Shown: one piece after another, positions 8,499 through 17,842 of the stretch
Position numbering within the stretch: the first letter of the stretch is position 1
How the letters are laid out: every line of letters starts with the position of its first letter
Assembly (NCBI GenBank): GCA_002928395.1
Contig: PEQZ01000012.1
Coordinates: forward strand, 1 to 39,164
Length of the DNA stretch: 39,164 bases
Origin: Hyphomicrobium sp.
GTDB taxonomy: Bacteria > Pseudomonadota > Alphaproteobacteria > Rhizobiales > Hyphomicrobiaceae
Reading direction: 5' to 3'
Translations under genes and position numbers: made by a program
Notes under the pieces: generated by a model
The model's input: the letters and a program-made list of their open reading frames with translations, nothing else
What the model was told of the DNA's origin: nothing
The model's database searches: none

Positions 8499-9653
8499 AT
8501 GGCGTGGACAACGTCCGCCGGTCCGTGGGCAAATTCTACGCACATGGGCGAGGCTCGCACACTTGCGCAGCTTGCTTCCAAGTCGTTCAATTTACTAGAT
8601 AACAACCGGAAATCGGTGGCTATCGGCGGTGCCTGTTCACACCTTGCACTGGTCGCGACGGTGGCGCCGTCGTTGCCCCATCAAGGGTTGGCTGTCCTTC
8701 TGCTGACCAGCGCCATCCTGCTGGCCGCCGGCACCTGGCTGGCCATTGCGACCTCTCCCGGGCGATCACGTGATGCCTGTGGCACCGTGGCTGCACCGCT
8801 TCCGTTCGCGGCCCTTGCCGGCCCGTTCAACGCCGCCACGACACCCGACATGACCTTGGCGCCGGAGCCCGTCGTTCACACGCCCCTCGAGCCCGACAAG
8901 AGCGACGCTGTTTCGTCGGTCGCCGAACACCGCTCGCGCGACGTCGCCAGGCACGCTCTTCGCCCGCACCATTTGGCCCCTCGCCCGAACGTTCAAGGCA
9001 AGGACTGGGCCGACCTCATGTCCCGGGTGAGCCACGAGTTGCGCACGCCGCTCAACGCCGTCCTGGGCTTCTCTGATCTGATGGATCGCGGCTTGTTCGG
9101 TCCGCTCGGACACCACCGTTATCAGGAATACGCCCGCCATATCCACGACAGCGGCCGCGAACTCCTCAAATCCGCCGAGGACACACTCGCGGTTACCTCC
9201 TTGCTGGCGGCACCCTGCCAGCGCACGTCCACCGAAATCATCGACCTGGCGGAGCTGCTGGCCGACGCCTGGGCCTTCTTCGGCCGCACCCCTTCGAACC
9301 GCGGCATCACCCTCGAAATCGACTGTGCAACCGGCACGGAGATCACCTGTGACCGACGGACGATGCGGCAGGTGCTGATCAATCTGCTATCCGAAGCACT
9401 GAAGAGATCCGAGTGCGGCACAGTGATCAGGAGCACGGCCGTGTGCTGCGGAAGCCGGGTAAACCTCGATGTGACCGTCGCTTCAGTCACCGGTCACGGC
9501 AACCGCGAGCCAGGCAGTCTGCACATCTGTCTTGCCCGCACGCTTCTGGAATTCCATGGACTGCATCTCCACGAGTTCGTCGGCGCCGACGACGCCTGGC
9601 GGGTCGCAACTCGCCTCGAACGCTCGGTTCAGGCCGACTTCTTTCATGCCTGA
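8499..9653 (+). CDS. Histidine-kinase-like protein with degenerate ATPase domain
   Basis: A 384-residue protein with a hydrophobic segment (LALVATVAPSL through LLLTSAILLAAGTWLAIA), a Pro/Ala-rich linker, and then a clear HisKA dimerisation/phosphoacceptor helix (VSHELRTPLNAVLGFSDLM, phospho-acceptor His179). The following HATPase_c region is poor. The N box reads VLINLLSEALKRS, with Glu in place of the expected second Asn. I see no DxGxG (G1) motif, and only a weak G2-like stretch (GSLHICLARTLLEFHG). The start at 8499 has GAGGG immediately upstream; ATG 8544 is an alternative. It lies 139 bases after pepN and converges on glnE. It may be a phosphotransfer or scaffold protein rather than an active kinase. 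No cognate regulator lies next to it. Confidence 0.78.
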   Translation: MAWTTSAGPWANSTHMGEARTLAQLASKSFNLLDNNRKSVAIGGACSHLALVATVAPSLPHQGLAVLLLTSAILLAAGTWLAIATSPGRSRDACGTVAAPLPFAALAGPFNAATTPDMTLAPEPVVHTPLEPDKSDAVSSVAEHRSRDVARHALRPHHLAPRPNVQGKDWADLMSRVSHELRTPLNAVLGFSDLMDRGLFGPLGHHRYQEYARHIHDSGRELLKSAEDTLAVTSLLAAPCQRTSTEIIDLAELLADAWAFFGRTPSNRGITLEIDCATGTEITCDRRTMRQVLINLLSEALKRSECGTVIRSTAVCCGSRVNLDVTVASVTGHGNREPGSLHICLARTLLEFHGLHLHEFVGADDAWRVATRLERSVQADFFHA

Positions 9654-9670
9654 CCACCCGCGCTAGGCTG

Positions 9671-12646
9671 TCATCTGATCAGGACGGGAACCAGCGCCGC
9701 GACCCGTTCGAGTGTGGTGGCAAGATGGCGTTCGAGCGCGGCGAAGTCAGGCGCGTCGCCCGCTCGAGCCAGCATCGCCTTGAGACCGGGTGGCGCGGTT
9801 GCAGGGTCGAACGGCTCATCCAGGCAGAGCCTCAGGATCTGGGTGAGGTCATGAATAAGGCGCGCGGCCGGGGCCAGCACCGCGACGTGCTCGGGCGCCA
9901 GAACGCCGACTGCGACCAGCTTCTCGAATGCCGCCAGCGTGTTCTGATCGAGCACGGTCGGGTGTTCACTGGCATGGATCAGCTGGAGATACTGGGCGAT
10001 GAACTCGAGATCCACCAGGCCACCGCGCACCTGCTTCAATTCCCAGATGTTGTCCGTCGACTTCTCAGCCGCAATCCTGGCGCGCATGTCGAGCACGTCC
10101 GCAGCCGTCTTGGCACGGTCGCGAGGCAGCAGCAGCGCCTGGCGGATAGCGCCCCCGACGACCAGCTTGAACTCGGGCGAGCCGGTGAGAACGCGGGCTC
10201 GGGTGAGTGCCAGATGTTCCCAAGTCCAGGCATCCTTGACCTGGTAGTCGATGAAGCTCGTAAGCTGGGTCGCCAGTGGGCCCTTTTGACCGGACGGCCT
10301 GAGCCGCATATCGACCTCATACAGGGTTCCTTCCGCGGTCGGAGCGGAAAGCGCCGAGATCAACCGCTGGGTAAGGCGGGTGTAGTAGTGGCTCGGGGCC
10401 AGCGGCTTAAGTCCAACGGACATCGCGGCGTTCGCCTCGCAATCGTAGATCACGATCAGGTCCACGTCCGACGAGGCCGTCATCTCGCGGCCGCCGAGCT
10501 TGCCCATCGCGACCACAGCGGCTGAGCCCCCCGGCACCGGCCCATGCGACTGTCGCAGCTGCTGCTCGACGGTGTCCTGGAGCCGGCTGATCTGCCGTTC
10601 CGCCAGCAGCGCGTAGGCGTGGCCGGCCTGGTTGGCGTTGATTGAGCCCGACAATACGCGAATGCCAATCAGAAAGGCCTGTTCGCTGCCGACCACGCGC
10701 GCACGGTCGAGCACCTCCTGGACATCGGTAGCACCGTGGATCTCCCGCGCCAGTAGGTCGTCGATCTCGGCCGCCGTCGGCAGCGTGCCGAGGGTCCTCG
10801 GATCGATCACGGCGTCCAACAGCCGCCGCCGTCGCGACAGGATTCCTGCCAGGCGCGGTGCGGTGCCCATGATGTCGGCCAGCAGGCGCAGAAGCTTCGG
10901 GTTGGCGCGCAGCAGCGAGAACAGTTGGACGCCGGCGGGAAGCTCTGCGACAAAGCGGTCGAAGGCAACCAGTGCGCGGTCTGGGTCCGCTGTCTCTGAG
11001 AGCGCCTGTATGAGCAGCGGCTGCACGTCCGTCAGACGCTCGCGTGCGCGTTGACTTCGCACGGCGCGACTGCGGCCGTGGTGCCACCCCCTGACAATTG
11101 CCAACAGCTGCGAGGGATTGGAAAAACCCATGCGCGTCAGGGCCGCGACTGTCGCCGGGTCATCCTCTTCGCCGGCAAACATCATGTTCTGATTGTTGGC
11201 TGTCAGTTCCGGCATGTTCTCGAACAGTGCCGCGTAGTGCCGCTGCACGGTTTCGAGAACCGGCACCAGGGCGCGCGCAAAACTGTCGGCATCGGGGTAG
11301 CCGGCAAACTTGGCGAAACCGTCGAGCCCGTCGTCGCTCTCGGGAAGTTCATGGGACTGCTCGTCGGCCACCATCTGAATGCGGTGCTCGATCCGGCGGA
11401 GGTAGCGATAGGCGTCTGATAGCTCGGCCGCGACGCGAGGCTCGATCCACCCCTTCGCCGCGAGCCCATCGAGCGCTTCGAGCGTAACGCGGTTGCGCAG
11501 CTGCGGCTGACGGCCACCGGCGATCAACTGCTGGGTCTGCGCGAAAAACTCGATTTCACGAATGCCCCCGAGGCCGAGCTTGACGTTGTGTCCCTTGACG
11601 GCGATCTCACCGAAGCCGCGGAACGTGTTGATCTGCCGTTTCATAGCGTGAACATCGGCGATGGCTGCGAAATCGAGATATTTGCGCCACACGAAAGGCG
11701 ATAGTTCGCCGAGGAATTGCTCGCCCGCCTGAATATCGCCCGCCACTGCCCGCGCCTTCAGCATCGCGGCGCGTTCCCAGTTCTGGCCGAACGATTCGTA
11801 GTAGTGAAGCGCTGACGCTGTCGACATCGCGATTTGCGTCGCACCCGCATCGGGCCTCAGCCTGAGGTCGGTGCGGAACACGTAGCCCTGCGCGGTGCGT
11901 TCATCCATCAAGCGCACCACGTCCCGAGTGAGGCGCACGAAAAACGGCTGGGCCTCGAGGCCGGGCTTCAGCCGCGCCCGCTCGTGCTCGTAGAAGATGA
12001 TGAGATCGATATCGCTCGAATAGTTGAGTTCGCCGGCTCCGTATTTTCCCATGCCGAGAACGATGTAGCCGGATCCTTTTTCGGGTTCGGCGGGATGTGC
12101 GAGATCAACGGGTACGATCGGATCAGGCGCCAGCCAATCTCCCTTGGCGACCGCCTGTCGGAACAAGAACCGTATCCCGCCCTGCAGCGTGGCATCCGCG
12201 GTCTCGGTCAGAACCCGCGTCACCGTCGTCACGGGCCAGACGCCACCGAGGTCGGCCAGCGCGGTCAATAAAGCAACTTGGCTCTTGAACTCGCGCACCA
12301 GCTGCATCGCCTGGGGCAACGCCGTCGCATGTGCCAGGGCGTCGCCAAGTTCGGCCCGCCAGGTCTCGAACAACGGCTCGGGCCGAGCCTCCAGAATGCG
12401 CAGCAGCCGGCCGGGATCGCGAAGCATCAGCCCCTTGAGATAGGGTGAGGCGCCACATGTCCCGGCAATGAGCGCTGCGACATTCGGGTTGCGCAAGTAC
12501 CACTCGAGCGTCGCCCGGCGGGGATCTTGCTGGGCGCGTTCCAGCACGTCGCCAATCGACGCCGTCGCATCACCGCCCTTTGCACGGAGTGGGAACTCCA
12601 CGATCTGGCCGGCGAGCGAGCGGGGATCGAGATCGGAGGCGTTCAT
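9671..12646 (-). CDS. glnE: GlnE, bifunctional glutamine synthetase adenylyltransferase/deadenylase
   Basis: A 991-residue enzyme that adenylylates and deadenylylates glutamine synthetase in response to PII proteins. It has the duplicated nucleotidyltransferase architecture. The N-terminal (deadenylylating) domain has LGMGKYGAGELNYSSDIDL at about residues 195-215 with the DID metal-binding pair near 212-214. The C-terminal (adenylylating) domain has AMGKLGGREMTASSDVDL with DVD near 727-729. Length is close to the family (946 in E. coli). The start MNASDLDPRSLAGQ at 12646 is the first plausible ATG. It is the last gene of the minus-strand block after the sensor kinase (51-base gap). Confidence 0.96.
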   Translation of the reverse strand: MNASDLDPRSLAGQIVEFPLRAKGGDATASIGDVLERAQQDPRRATLEWYLRNPNVAALIAGTCGASPYLKGLMLRDPGRLLRILEARPEPLFETWRAELGDALAHATALPQAMQLVREFKSQVALLTALADLGGVWPVTTVTRVLTETADATLQGGIRFLFRQAVAKGDWLAPDPIVPVDLAHPAEPEKGSGYIVLGMGKYGAGELNYSSDIDLIIFYEHERARLKPGLEAQPFFVRLTRDVVRLMDERTAQGYVFRTDLRLRPDAGATQIAMSTASALHYYESFGQNWERAAMLKARAVAGDIQAGEQFLGELSPFVWRKYLDFAAIADVHAMKRQINTFRGFGEIAVKGHNVKLGLGGIREIEFFAQTQQLIAGGRQPQLRNRVTLEALDGLAAKGWIEPRVAAELSDAYRYLRRIEHRIQMVADEQSHELPESDDGLDGFAKFAGYPDADSFARALVPVLETVQRHYAALFENMPELTANNQNMMFAGEEDDPATVAALTRMGFSNPSQLLAIVRGWHHGRSRAVRSQRARERLTDVQPLLIQALSETADPDRALVAFDRFVAELPAGVQLFSLLRANPKLLRLLADIMGTAPRLAGILSRRRRLLDAVIDPRTLGTLPTAAEIDDLLAREIHGATDVQEVLDRARVVGSEQAFLIGIRVLSGSINANQAGHAYALLAERQISRLQDTVEQQLRQSHGPVPGGSAAVVAMGKLGGREMTASSDVDLIVIYDCEANAAMSVGLKPLAPSHYYTRLTQRLISALSAPTAEGTLYEVDMRLRPSGQKGPLATQLTSFIDYQVKDAWTWEHLALTRARVLTGSPEFKLVVGGAIRQALLLPRDRAKTAADVLDMRARIAAEKSTDNIWELKQVRGGLVDLEFIAQYLQLIHASEHPTVLDQNTLAAFEKLVAVGVLAPEHVAVLAPAARLIHDLTQILRLCLDEPFDPATAPPGLKAMLARAGDAPDFAALERHLATTLERVAALVPVLIR

Positions 12647-12697
12647 CGGAAGGCTCCACCTGCGCCAGCGGCCGTCCCCAAACCGCGGGAGCCGCCC

Positions 12698-14137
12698 CTA
12701 TTCCGAATAGAGCCGCTTCGGCAGCGAAACAACCACTTTGAGGCCGGGCCCATTGTCGTCGAGCCGCATGGTGCCGCCGTGCAGGCGCGCAACGGCGGCG
12801 ACGAGGCTCAACCCGAGTCCCGTGCCAGGCTTGGTGCGGCTTCGCTCGAGCCGCACGAAGCGCTTTACCGCGCGCTCGCGGTCTTCAGGCGCGATCCCTG
12901 GTCCCTGGTCGGATACCGAAATATCAAGTCCGTCCGGCCCGGTCGCGACTTGAACACCGATCACGCCGCCGCTGCGCACGCCATACTTGATCGCATTGTC
13001 GATCAGATTGGCGACAGCCTGTCCGATCAATTGCCGGTTCGCCTTGATCTGCGGGCCGCCGGTGGCATCGATGCGAAGCGACAATCCCGCTTCCTCGGTC
13101 ACCGGTTCATAAAGTTCGGCCACATCGCGGACCAGGGCACCCAGGTCGAAGACTTCCATGTTCTCCTCGACCGCGCCGGCTTCGAGGCGCGCGATCAGCA
13201 ACAGCGCGTTGAACGTCTTGATGAGCTCGTCGGCCTCTTCGATAACCCGCTCGAGACCCTGCCGGTAGCCTCCGGCCCCGCCGTTCTCCCGCAGTGCCGC
13301 TTCGGCACGATTGCGCAGCCGGTTCAGCGGCGTCTTGAGATCGTGGGCGATGTTGTCGGAAACCTCGCGCAGCCCACCCATCAATTGCTCGATGCGGTCC
13401 AGCATGCGGTTGAGGTTCTGGGCTAGCCCATCGATCTCGTCGCCGTTGCCGCTGGTCGTAATGCGGCGCGCGAGATCGCCGGCCATGATCGAGCGCGCAG
13501 CCGAGTTGATATCCTCGATCCGCCGCACGACGAGGCGGCTGACCATGAACCCGCCGGCCAGACCCGCAACCGCCAGCCCGCCGAAACCGACCAGGAAGAT
13601 CCGACGCACCTTGTCAGCGAACGCACGCTGGTCCTCGACGTCACGGCCAACAACGAGGCGCCTGTCGGGTCCGACCGGAACCGGGATCGCCACGGCCAAT
13701 CGGGTCCCCGCGTCGACGCCCGGTTGCGAATCGACACGCGGCGGCGCCACGTAACGAAAAACGCCGCCTCGCGGATCGGCGCCGACTTCGGTCGGCACGT
13801 TCGCGAGATTTCCGGCCAATCGCACTCCTCGACCATCGGCGAGAAAATAGAGCTGCACGCCGCGCGGCTCACTTCTCTCGGCAATGGCCCGATCGATCGT
13901 CCGCGTGCCGCCGTCTCGGGCCAGAGCCGTCAATGCCTCGGCCTCGCTGCGCAAGCCGGTCATCACCTGTTCGGTCAGCAATGCGTTGGTCTGGGCATAA
14001 ATCATCCAAACGATCGCGGCAGCCGCAATGACGAACAGCGCAATGATCCCGGAAGCCAGCTGGAAGGTCGTGGTGCCTAGAAGCTCGCCTATTCGCTGAC
14101 CCAGCGGCCGGGTCAGCGGACTACTCGGCGCCGACAC
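12698..14137 (-). CDS. Transmembrane sensor histidine kinase
   Basis: A 479-residue HK with TM1 (about residues 26-47), a periplasmic sensor region of about 130 residues, TM2 (about 182-204), HAMP, HisKA and HATPase_c domains. The phospho-acceptor motif is NIAHDLKTPLNRLR. N box NLIDNAIKYG, G1 DQGPGI and G2 GTGLGLSL are intact, so it should be an active kinase. Its start overlaps the response regulator stop by 17 bases, so the two form one unit. The pair lies between degP and glnE, an arrangement I recall in other rhizobia; the signal is not known. A cell-envelope stress role is inferred from the degP neighbour only. Confidence 0.92.
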   Translation of the reverse strand: MSAPSSPLTRPLGQRIGELLGTTTFQLASGIIALFVIAAAAIVWMIYAQTNALLTEQVMTGLRSEAEALTALARDGGTRTIDRAIAERSEPRGVQLYFLADGRGVRLAGNLANVPTEVGADPRGGVFRYVAPPRVDSQPGVDAGTRLAVAIPVPVGPDRRLVVGRDVEDQRAFADKVRRIFLVGFGGLAVAGLAGGFMVSRLVVRRIEDINSAARSIMAGDLARRITTSGNGDEIDGLAQNLNRMLDRIEQLMGGLREVSDNIAHDLKTPLNRLRNRAEAALRENGGAGGYRQGLERVIEEADELIKTFNALLLIARLEAGAVEENMEVFDLGALVRDVAELYEPVTEEAGLSLRIDATGGPQIKANRQLIGQAVANLIDNAIKYGVRSGGVIGVQVATGPDGLDISVSDQGPGIAPEDRERAVKRFVRLERSRTKPGTGLGLSLVAAVARLHGGTMRLDDNGPGLKVVVSLPKRLYSE

Positions 14138-14801
14138 GGATCATGTACCCAGCGCCGCGGACGGTGTGCAGCAAAGGGGCGCTGAAACCCTTGTCGATTT
14201 TTCCACGGAGGCGCGAGACATGAACATCGATCACGTTGGTTTGCGGATCGAAATGATAGTCCCAGACGTTCTCGAGCAGCATGGTTCGGGTGACCACCTG
14301 GCCGGCATGCTTCATGAGATACTCGAGCAACCGGTATTCGCGCGGCTGCAGTGTGATGGGCTCTCCTCCGCGCGTGACGCGATGGGCCAGACGATCCAGC
14401 ACCAGATCGCCGACCGTATAGCGGGTCTCCTGCTCTTCCGGCGCCGACCGGCGCGCCAACGCCTCGATCCGGGCGAGAAGCTCGGTGTAGGCATAGGGCT
14501 TGGTCAGATAATCGTCACCCCCGGCGCGCAGGCCCTTCACGCGGTCGTCGACTTCGCCCAACGCCGACAGGATCAGCACGGGGGTCCGATGGCCGATGGT
14601 TCTGAGCGACTTGACGACGGCCAGGCCGTCGAGCTTCGGCAGCATCCGATCGACGATCAGGATGTCGTAGCCACCACCTTCGGCCATCGCCAGACCGGCT
14701 TCACCGTCTTCGGCAAGATCGGCCGCGTGGCCGCTCTCCTTCAGCGCCTTCTGGAGGAACTGCGCGGTTTCTCGGTCGTCCTCGATGAGCAGCACACGCA
14801 T
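14121..14801 (-). CDS. OmpR/PhoB-type response regulator
   Basis: A 226-residue regulator with an N-terminal receiver domain: acidic pocket D8/D9, phospho-acceptor D51 in LIVDRMLPKLDG, and the lysine of YLTKPY. A C-terminal winged helix follows (LTLQPREYRLLEYLM-like helix, NVIDVHVSRLRGKID recognition region). The start at 14801 (MRVLLIEDD) fits the family. An in-frame GTG at 14813 lies only two bases after GGAGG and would add four residues, so the true start is uncertain by 12 bases. It precedes and overlaps the sensor kinase gene and follows degP by about 100 bases. Confidence 0.92.
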   Translation of the reverse strand: MRVLLIEDDRETAQFLQKALKESGHAADLAEDGEAGLAMAEGGGYDILIVDRMLPKLDGLAVVKSLRTIGHRTPVLILSALGEVDDRVKGLRAGGDDYLTKPYAYTELLARIEALARRSAPEEQETRYTVGDLVLDRLAHRVTRGGEPITLQPREYRLLEYLMKHAGQVVTRTMLLENVWDYHFDPQTNVIDVHVSRLRGKIDKGFSAPLLHTVRGAGYMIRVGAE

Positions 14802-14901
14802 GGCCGGTTCCACGACCTCCCGATTGCCTGGGGCGAGATACGGAGAGGCGGCCCACCCTGTTGGAGCAGACCGCCTGACCTCGAAATCTTGAAACGCTGG
14901 T

Positions 14902-16493
14902 TTAGCCCTTCTTCAATTGAACCGCCACAAAGCGCTTGTTGTCCGCCGACTTGACGTGCAGCAACACTGCCTTCCGGCCGAGATCAGCGGCTTTCTTCAC
15001 GCCGCTCAGCGCTTCCTCAGGGGTGGCGACAGGCTGGCCCTGGACTTCGAGGATGATATCACCCGACTTCAAACCCTTCTGTGCCGCATCGGAACCCGGC
15101 TCGACTTCCGCGATGACGACCCCCTCCTTGCCGCCACCCTGACGGGCCGGCAGCAGGGTCAGCCCCAGCTGTGAGAGCGAGGTCTGGCCGACTGGCGCCG
15201 GCTTCGACTGCTCGACCCTGGCGAGTTCTTCCTTCGATGTCGGGAACGTGCCGAGCTTCACTTTCACTGTCTGCTCGCTGTTGTTGCGCCAGACCTTGAC
15301 GTCGACGGTCGTATTCGGCGCGAATTCCGCGATCTTACGCGCGAGGTCGCGGCTGTCGGCGATCTTCTCTCCATTGACCTGCAGGATGGCGTCCTGGGTC
15401 TTGAGACCACCGGCCACCGCCGGACCACCTGCCGTCACCTCGGTCACGAATGCGCCGCGCGGATCAGCCAAGCCGATGGATGCCGCCGTGTCCTCGTCGA
15501 CGTTTTGGATCTTGACGCCGAGCCAGCCGCGGCTCACAGCGCCCGTCGCCCTGAGCTGCATGATCACATCGTTGGCCGTCTTGGCAGGCACTGCGAACGC
15601 GATGCCGACATTGCCGCCCGACGGGCTGTAAATGGCCGTGTTCACGCCGATCACTTCACCATCGAGATTGAACGTCGGGCCGCCCGAGTTGCCGCGGTTC
15701 ACGGCCGCGTCGATCTGAATGAAGTCATAGGGACCCGAGCCGATATCACGGCCCATCGCCGAGAGAATGCCGGCGGTGACGGTGCCGCCAAGACCGAACG
15801 GGTTGCCGACTGCGATGACCCAATCGCCGACGCGCGCCGGCTTGTCGGCGAACTTCAGGAAGGGGAACGTCTTGTTGCCCTTGATCTTCAACAGCGCGAG
15901 GTCGGTGCGCGGGTCGGTGCCCACCAGATCCGCGTCATGCTTGTTCTGCTCGTCGAAGCTGACCTGGATCTTGCCCGCGCCCTCGATGACGTGGTTGTTG
16001 GTTACGACGAAGCCGTCGGCCGAGATGACGAAGCCAGAGCCTTGGCCCTGCACAGGCTTCTGCGCACCCGGCTGTCCCGGCGTACCCGGCTGGCCGCGGA
16101 ACTCCTTCGGCAAGTTCTTGAAAAACTCGTTCAGCGGATGGTCTTCGGGCAGGTCGGGCAAGCCACCGGGCGCGCCACCCGGAGGACTGCCGCGCTCACC
16201 CTTCTGGTTCTTGGCGACCTTCTGCTCGCCGGTCACGGAAATACTGACGACGGCCGGCTTGACCCTCTCGACGATGTCGGCAACGACAGCGGTGCGCGGG
16301 CGGTGGCGTCGGGCTTGAACTGTGCAAGGACCGGGTTGATCGAAACCGGAACCGACAGCGCGAGCACGCCAGCGCCAAGCAGCGCGACGGCCAGTGCTCT
16401 GGGGGTGCGGACCGCGGCTGCGACCTTCCCCGGCGCGAGGTGGGCAATTGGCCCGGAAATTGCTGATCGCAACGAGGAAGGCTTGCCAATCAT
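14902..16493 (-). CDS. degP: DegP/HtrA-family periplasmic serine protease (frameshift near N terminus)
   Basis: An HtrA-type protease/chaperone with trypsin-like domain and two PDZ domains. The catalytic histidine is in VVTNNHVIEG, the aspartate in DPRTDLALLKI and the serine in NRGNSGGPTFN. PDZ1 follows from about RGWLGVKIQ, and PDZ2 covers the C-terminal 90 residues. The natural start is ATG 16493 (MIGKPSSLRSAISG), with GGAG upstream and a hydrophobic export segment ALAVALLGAGVLALSVPV. That frame leaves the protease frame, however. The two must be joined by a one-base shift between about 16287 and 16320, after FKPDATARAP and before TAVVADIVERVKP. No other start in the protease frame gives a signal sequence. 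The missing base may be a sequencing error; otherwise the gene is disabled. Confidence 0.88.
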
Positions 16494-16525
16494 GGGGAGT
16501 CTCCGTTTTGCAAGGCATGCAGCGC

Positions 16526-16543
16526 CTGTTGTCGCGACAGGTA
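16526..16543. promoter_or_regulatory. Palindrome in degP / trypsin-like intergenic region
   Basis: TGTCGCGACA (16530-16539) is a perfect 10-base palindrome, extended by CCTGT/ACAGG-type flanks, and sits about 37 bases upstream of the degP ATG in the divergent intergenic region. It could be an operator for either promoter. No regulator binding can be assigned from sequence, and a chance palindrome is possible. Confidence 0.25.
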
Positions 16544-16626
16544 TCGAAGTCGCCCTTACGGCAGCATTTCGGCGGCCTTAACAGTTGGTAATGTTTGGCT
16601 CTGGAGGAAAGTCCTCCGGCCAGCGA

Positions 16627-17826
16627 ATGGGTCGGGTGCAAGCGTTGAGAGTTGGTCGCACAGGGGGGCTCGCCGGGGTTTGGTTGGCCGCAGCGATCGC
16701 GGTGCTTGGGTTCCAGCCCGCCCCCGGCACGGCCATGCCCTCCCTGCTGCCATCCAAGCCATCTGCCAGCAAAGGCGTTGTAAGTTCCATCGCGGTGTTC
16801 GGTACCGACGACCGCGCCAGAATGCCGGCGGAACGTACGACGCTGGCCGACCAGATTGGCGTCCTCGTCGACCTCGAGCGCAAGACCGTCTGCACCGCAT
16901 TCTGCGTCGGCCACGCCACCGTGATGACCGCCGGGCATTGCCTCTATCCGCCCGATTCACGCGAACCCGCGAGGCTCAAGGATATCCGCTTCCGCAAGGA
17001 TCTGACGACGACCCGCAACGATGCCCGGATTGCAGGTGCTTCGAGCGGGGCTGGCGCTCAGCACGTTTCAGCCGGGACCACGCGGCTCAGCCTCCGCCCG
17101 CCGATCGATGCCGTCAAGGACTGGGCCATCGCGCGGCTCGATCGCGACGTGTGTCCAATGGGCGGTCTCACGTTGAGCCGGCGCACCAATGAAGAGATCA
17201 TCGAACTGGCCCGCGAACGGCGCGTCTATCAGATCGCCTTCCATCGCGATTTCCAGTATTTCTCCCGCGCGATTGCTCGATCCTGCGAAGTTGAACGGTC
17301 TTTCAAGGATGTCGGTTGGGAGACGATTTCGCAGGATTTCCATGAGCCCGAGAGCCTCATCCTCCACACCTGCGACACCGGCGGATCCTCGTCCGGCTCG
17401 CCACTCCTGATCGACGGTGCCGATGGCCCGGAAGTCGTCGGGCTCAACGTCGGCACCTATCTCCAGTCGAACGCCACCGCACCCCTTGGCGGCGGGGCAG
17501 GACGAAACGTCCAGGCGGCCGCGACGACGCGAGACATCGCAAACACCGCCATCGCAGCACACACGATCGCCAACATTGCCATTGCGTTCAACCGCGCCGA
17601 GATCCTGTCCGATCCGAAACAGGTCCGCGACGTGGCAGCTTGGCTCGACGAGCACCGCCTCTACACCGGTCGGCGCGACGGCCGTTATGGTCCTGCGCTC
17701 AAGAGCGCGATCGAAGCCTACGAGGTGCGCCAGGGACTTGCGGTCACCGGGTTTTTGACGAAGTCGCTGTGGCATCGCCTCGACCAGCAACGCCATCCAT
17801 CGAGGCTGCGGCGGATCCGCGATTAG
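16627..17826 (+). CDS. Secreted trypsin-like serine protease with C-terminal peptidoglycan-binding domain
   Basis: A 399-residue protein with a signal peptide (LAGVWLAAAIAVLGF, likely cleavage after PGTAMA-like residues near 36) and a chymotrypsin-fold protease domain. The triad is visible as H104 (MTAGHCLY), D165 (VKDWAIARL) and S256 (GGSSSGSPLL). A peptidoglycan_binding_1-like repeat lies at about residues 350-390 (DGRYGPALKSAIEAYEVRQG). Cysteine pairs suggest periplasmic disulfides. ATG 16627 is chosen because it gives a clean signal peptide; ATG 16591 in the same frame is an alternative. It diverges from degP and converges on ccmH. It probably acts in the periplasm anchored to murein; the substrate is unknown. 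Confidence 0.85.
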   Translation: MGRVQALRVGRTGGLAGVWLAAAIAVLGFQPAPGTAMPSLLPSKPSASKGVVSSIAVFGTDDRARMPAERTTLADQIGVLVDLERKTVCTAFCVGHATVMTAGHCLYPPDSREPARLKDIRFRKDLTTTRNDARIAGASSGAGAQHVSAGTTRLSLRPPIDAVKDWAIARLDRDVCPMGGLTLSRRTNEEIIELARERRVYQIAFHRDFQYFSRAIARSCEVERSFKDVGWETISQDFHEPESLILHTCDTGGSSSGSPLLIDGADGPEVVGLNVGTYLQSNATAPLGGGAGRNVQAAATTRDIANTAIAAHTIANIAIAFNRAEILSDPKQVRDVAAWLDEHRLYTGRRDGRYGPALKSAIEAYEVRQGLAVTGFLTKSLWHRLDQQRHPSRLRRIRD

Positions 17827-17842
17827 GCACAATAAGCGCCCT

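Noticed and set aside
15505-16581. 358-codon plus-strand frame opposite degP
   Set aside because: Antisense shadow of the conserved protease and PDZ domains; composition Arg/Ala-rich without motifs.
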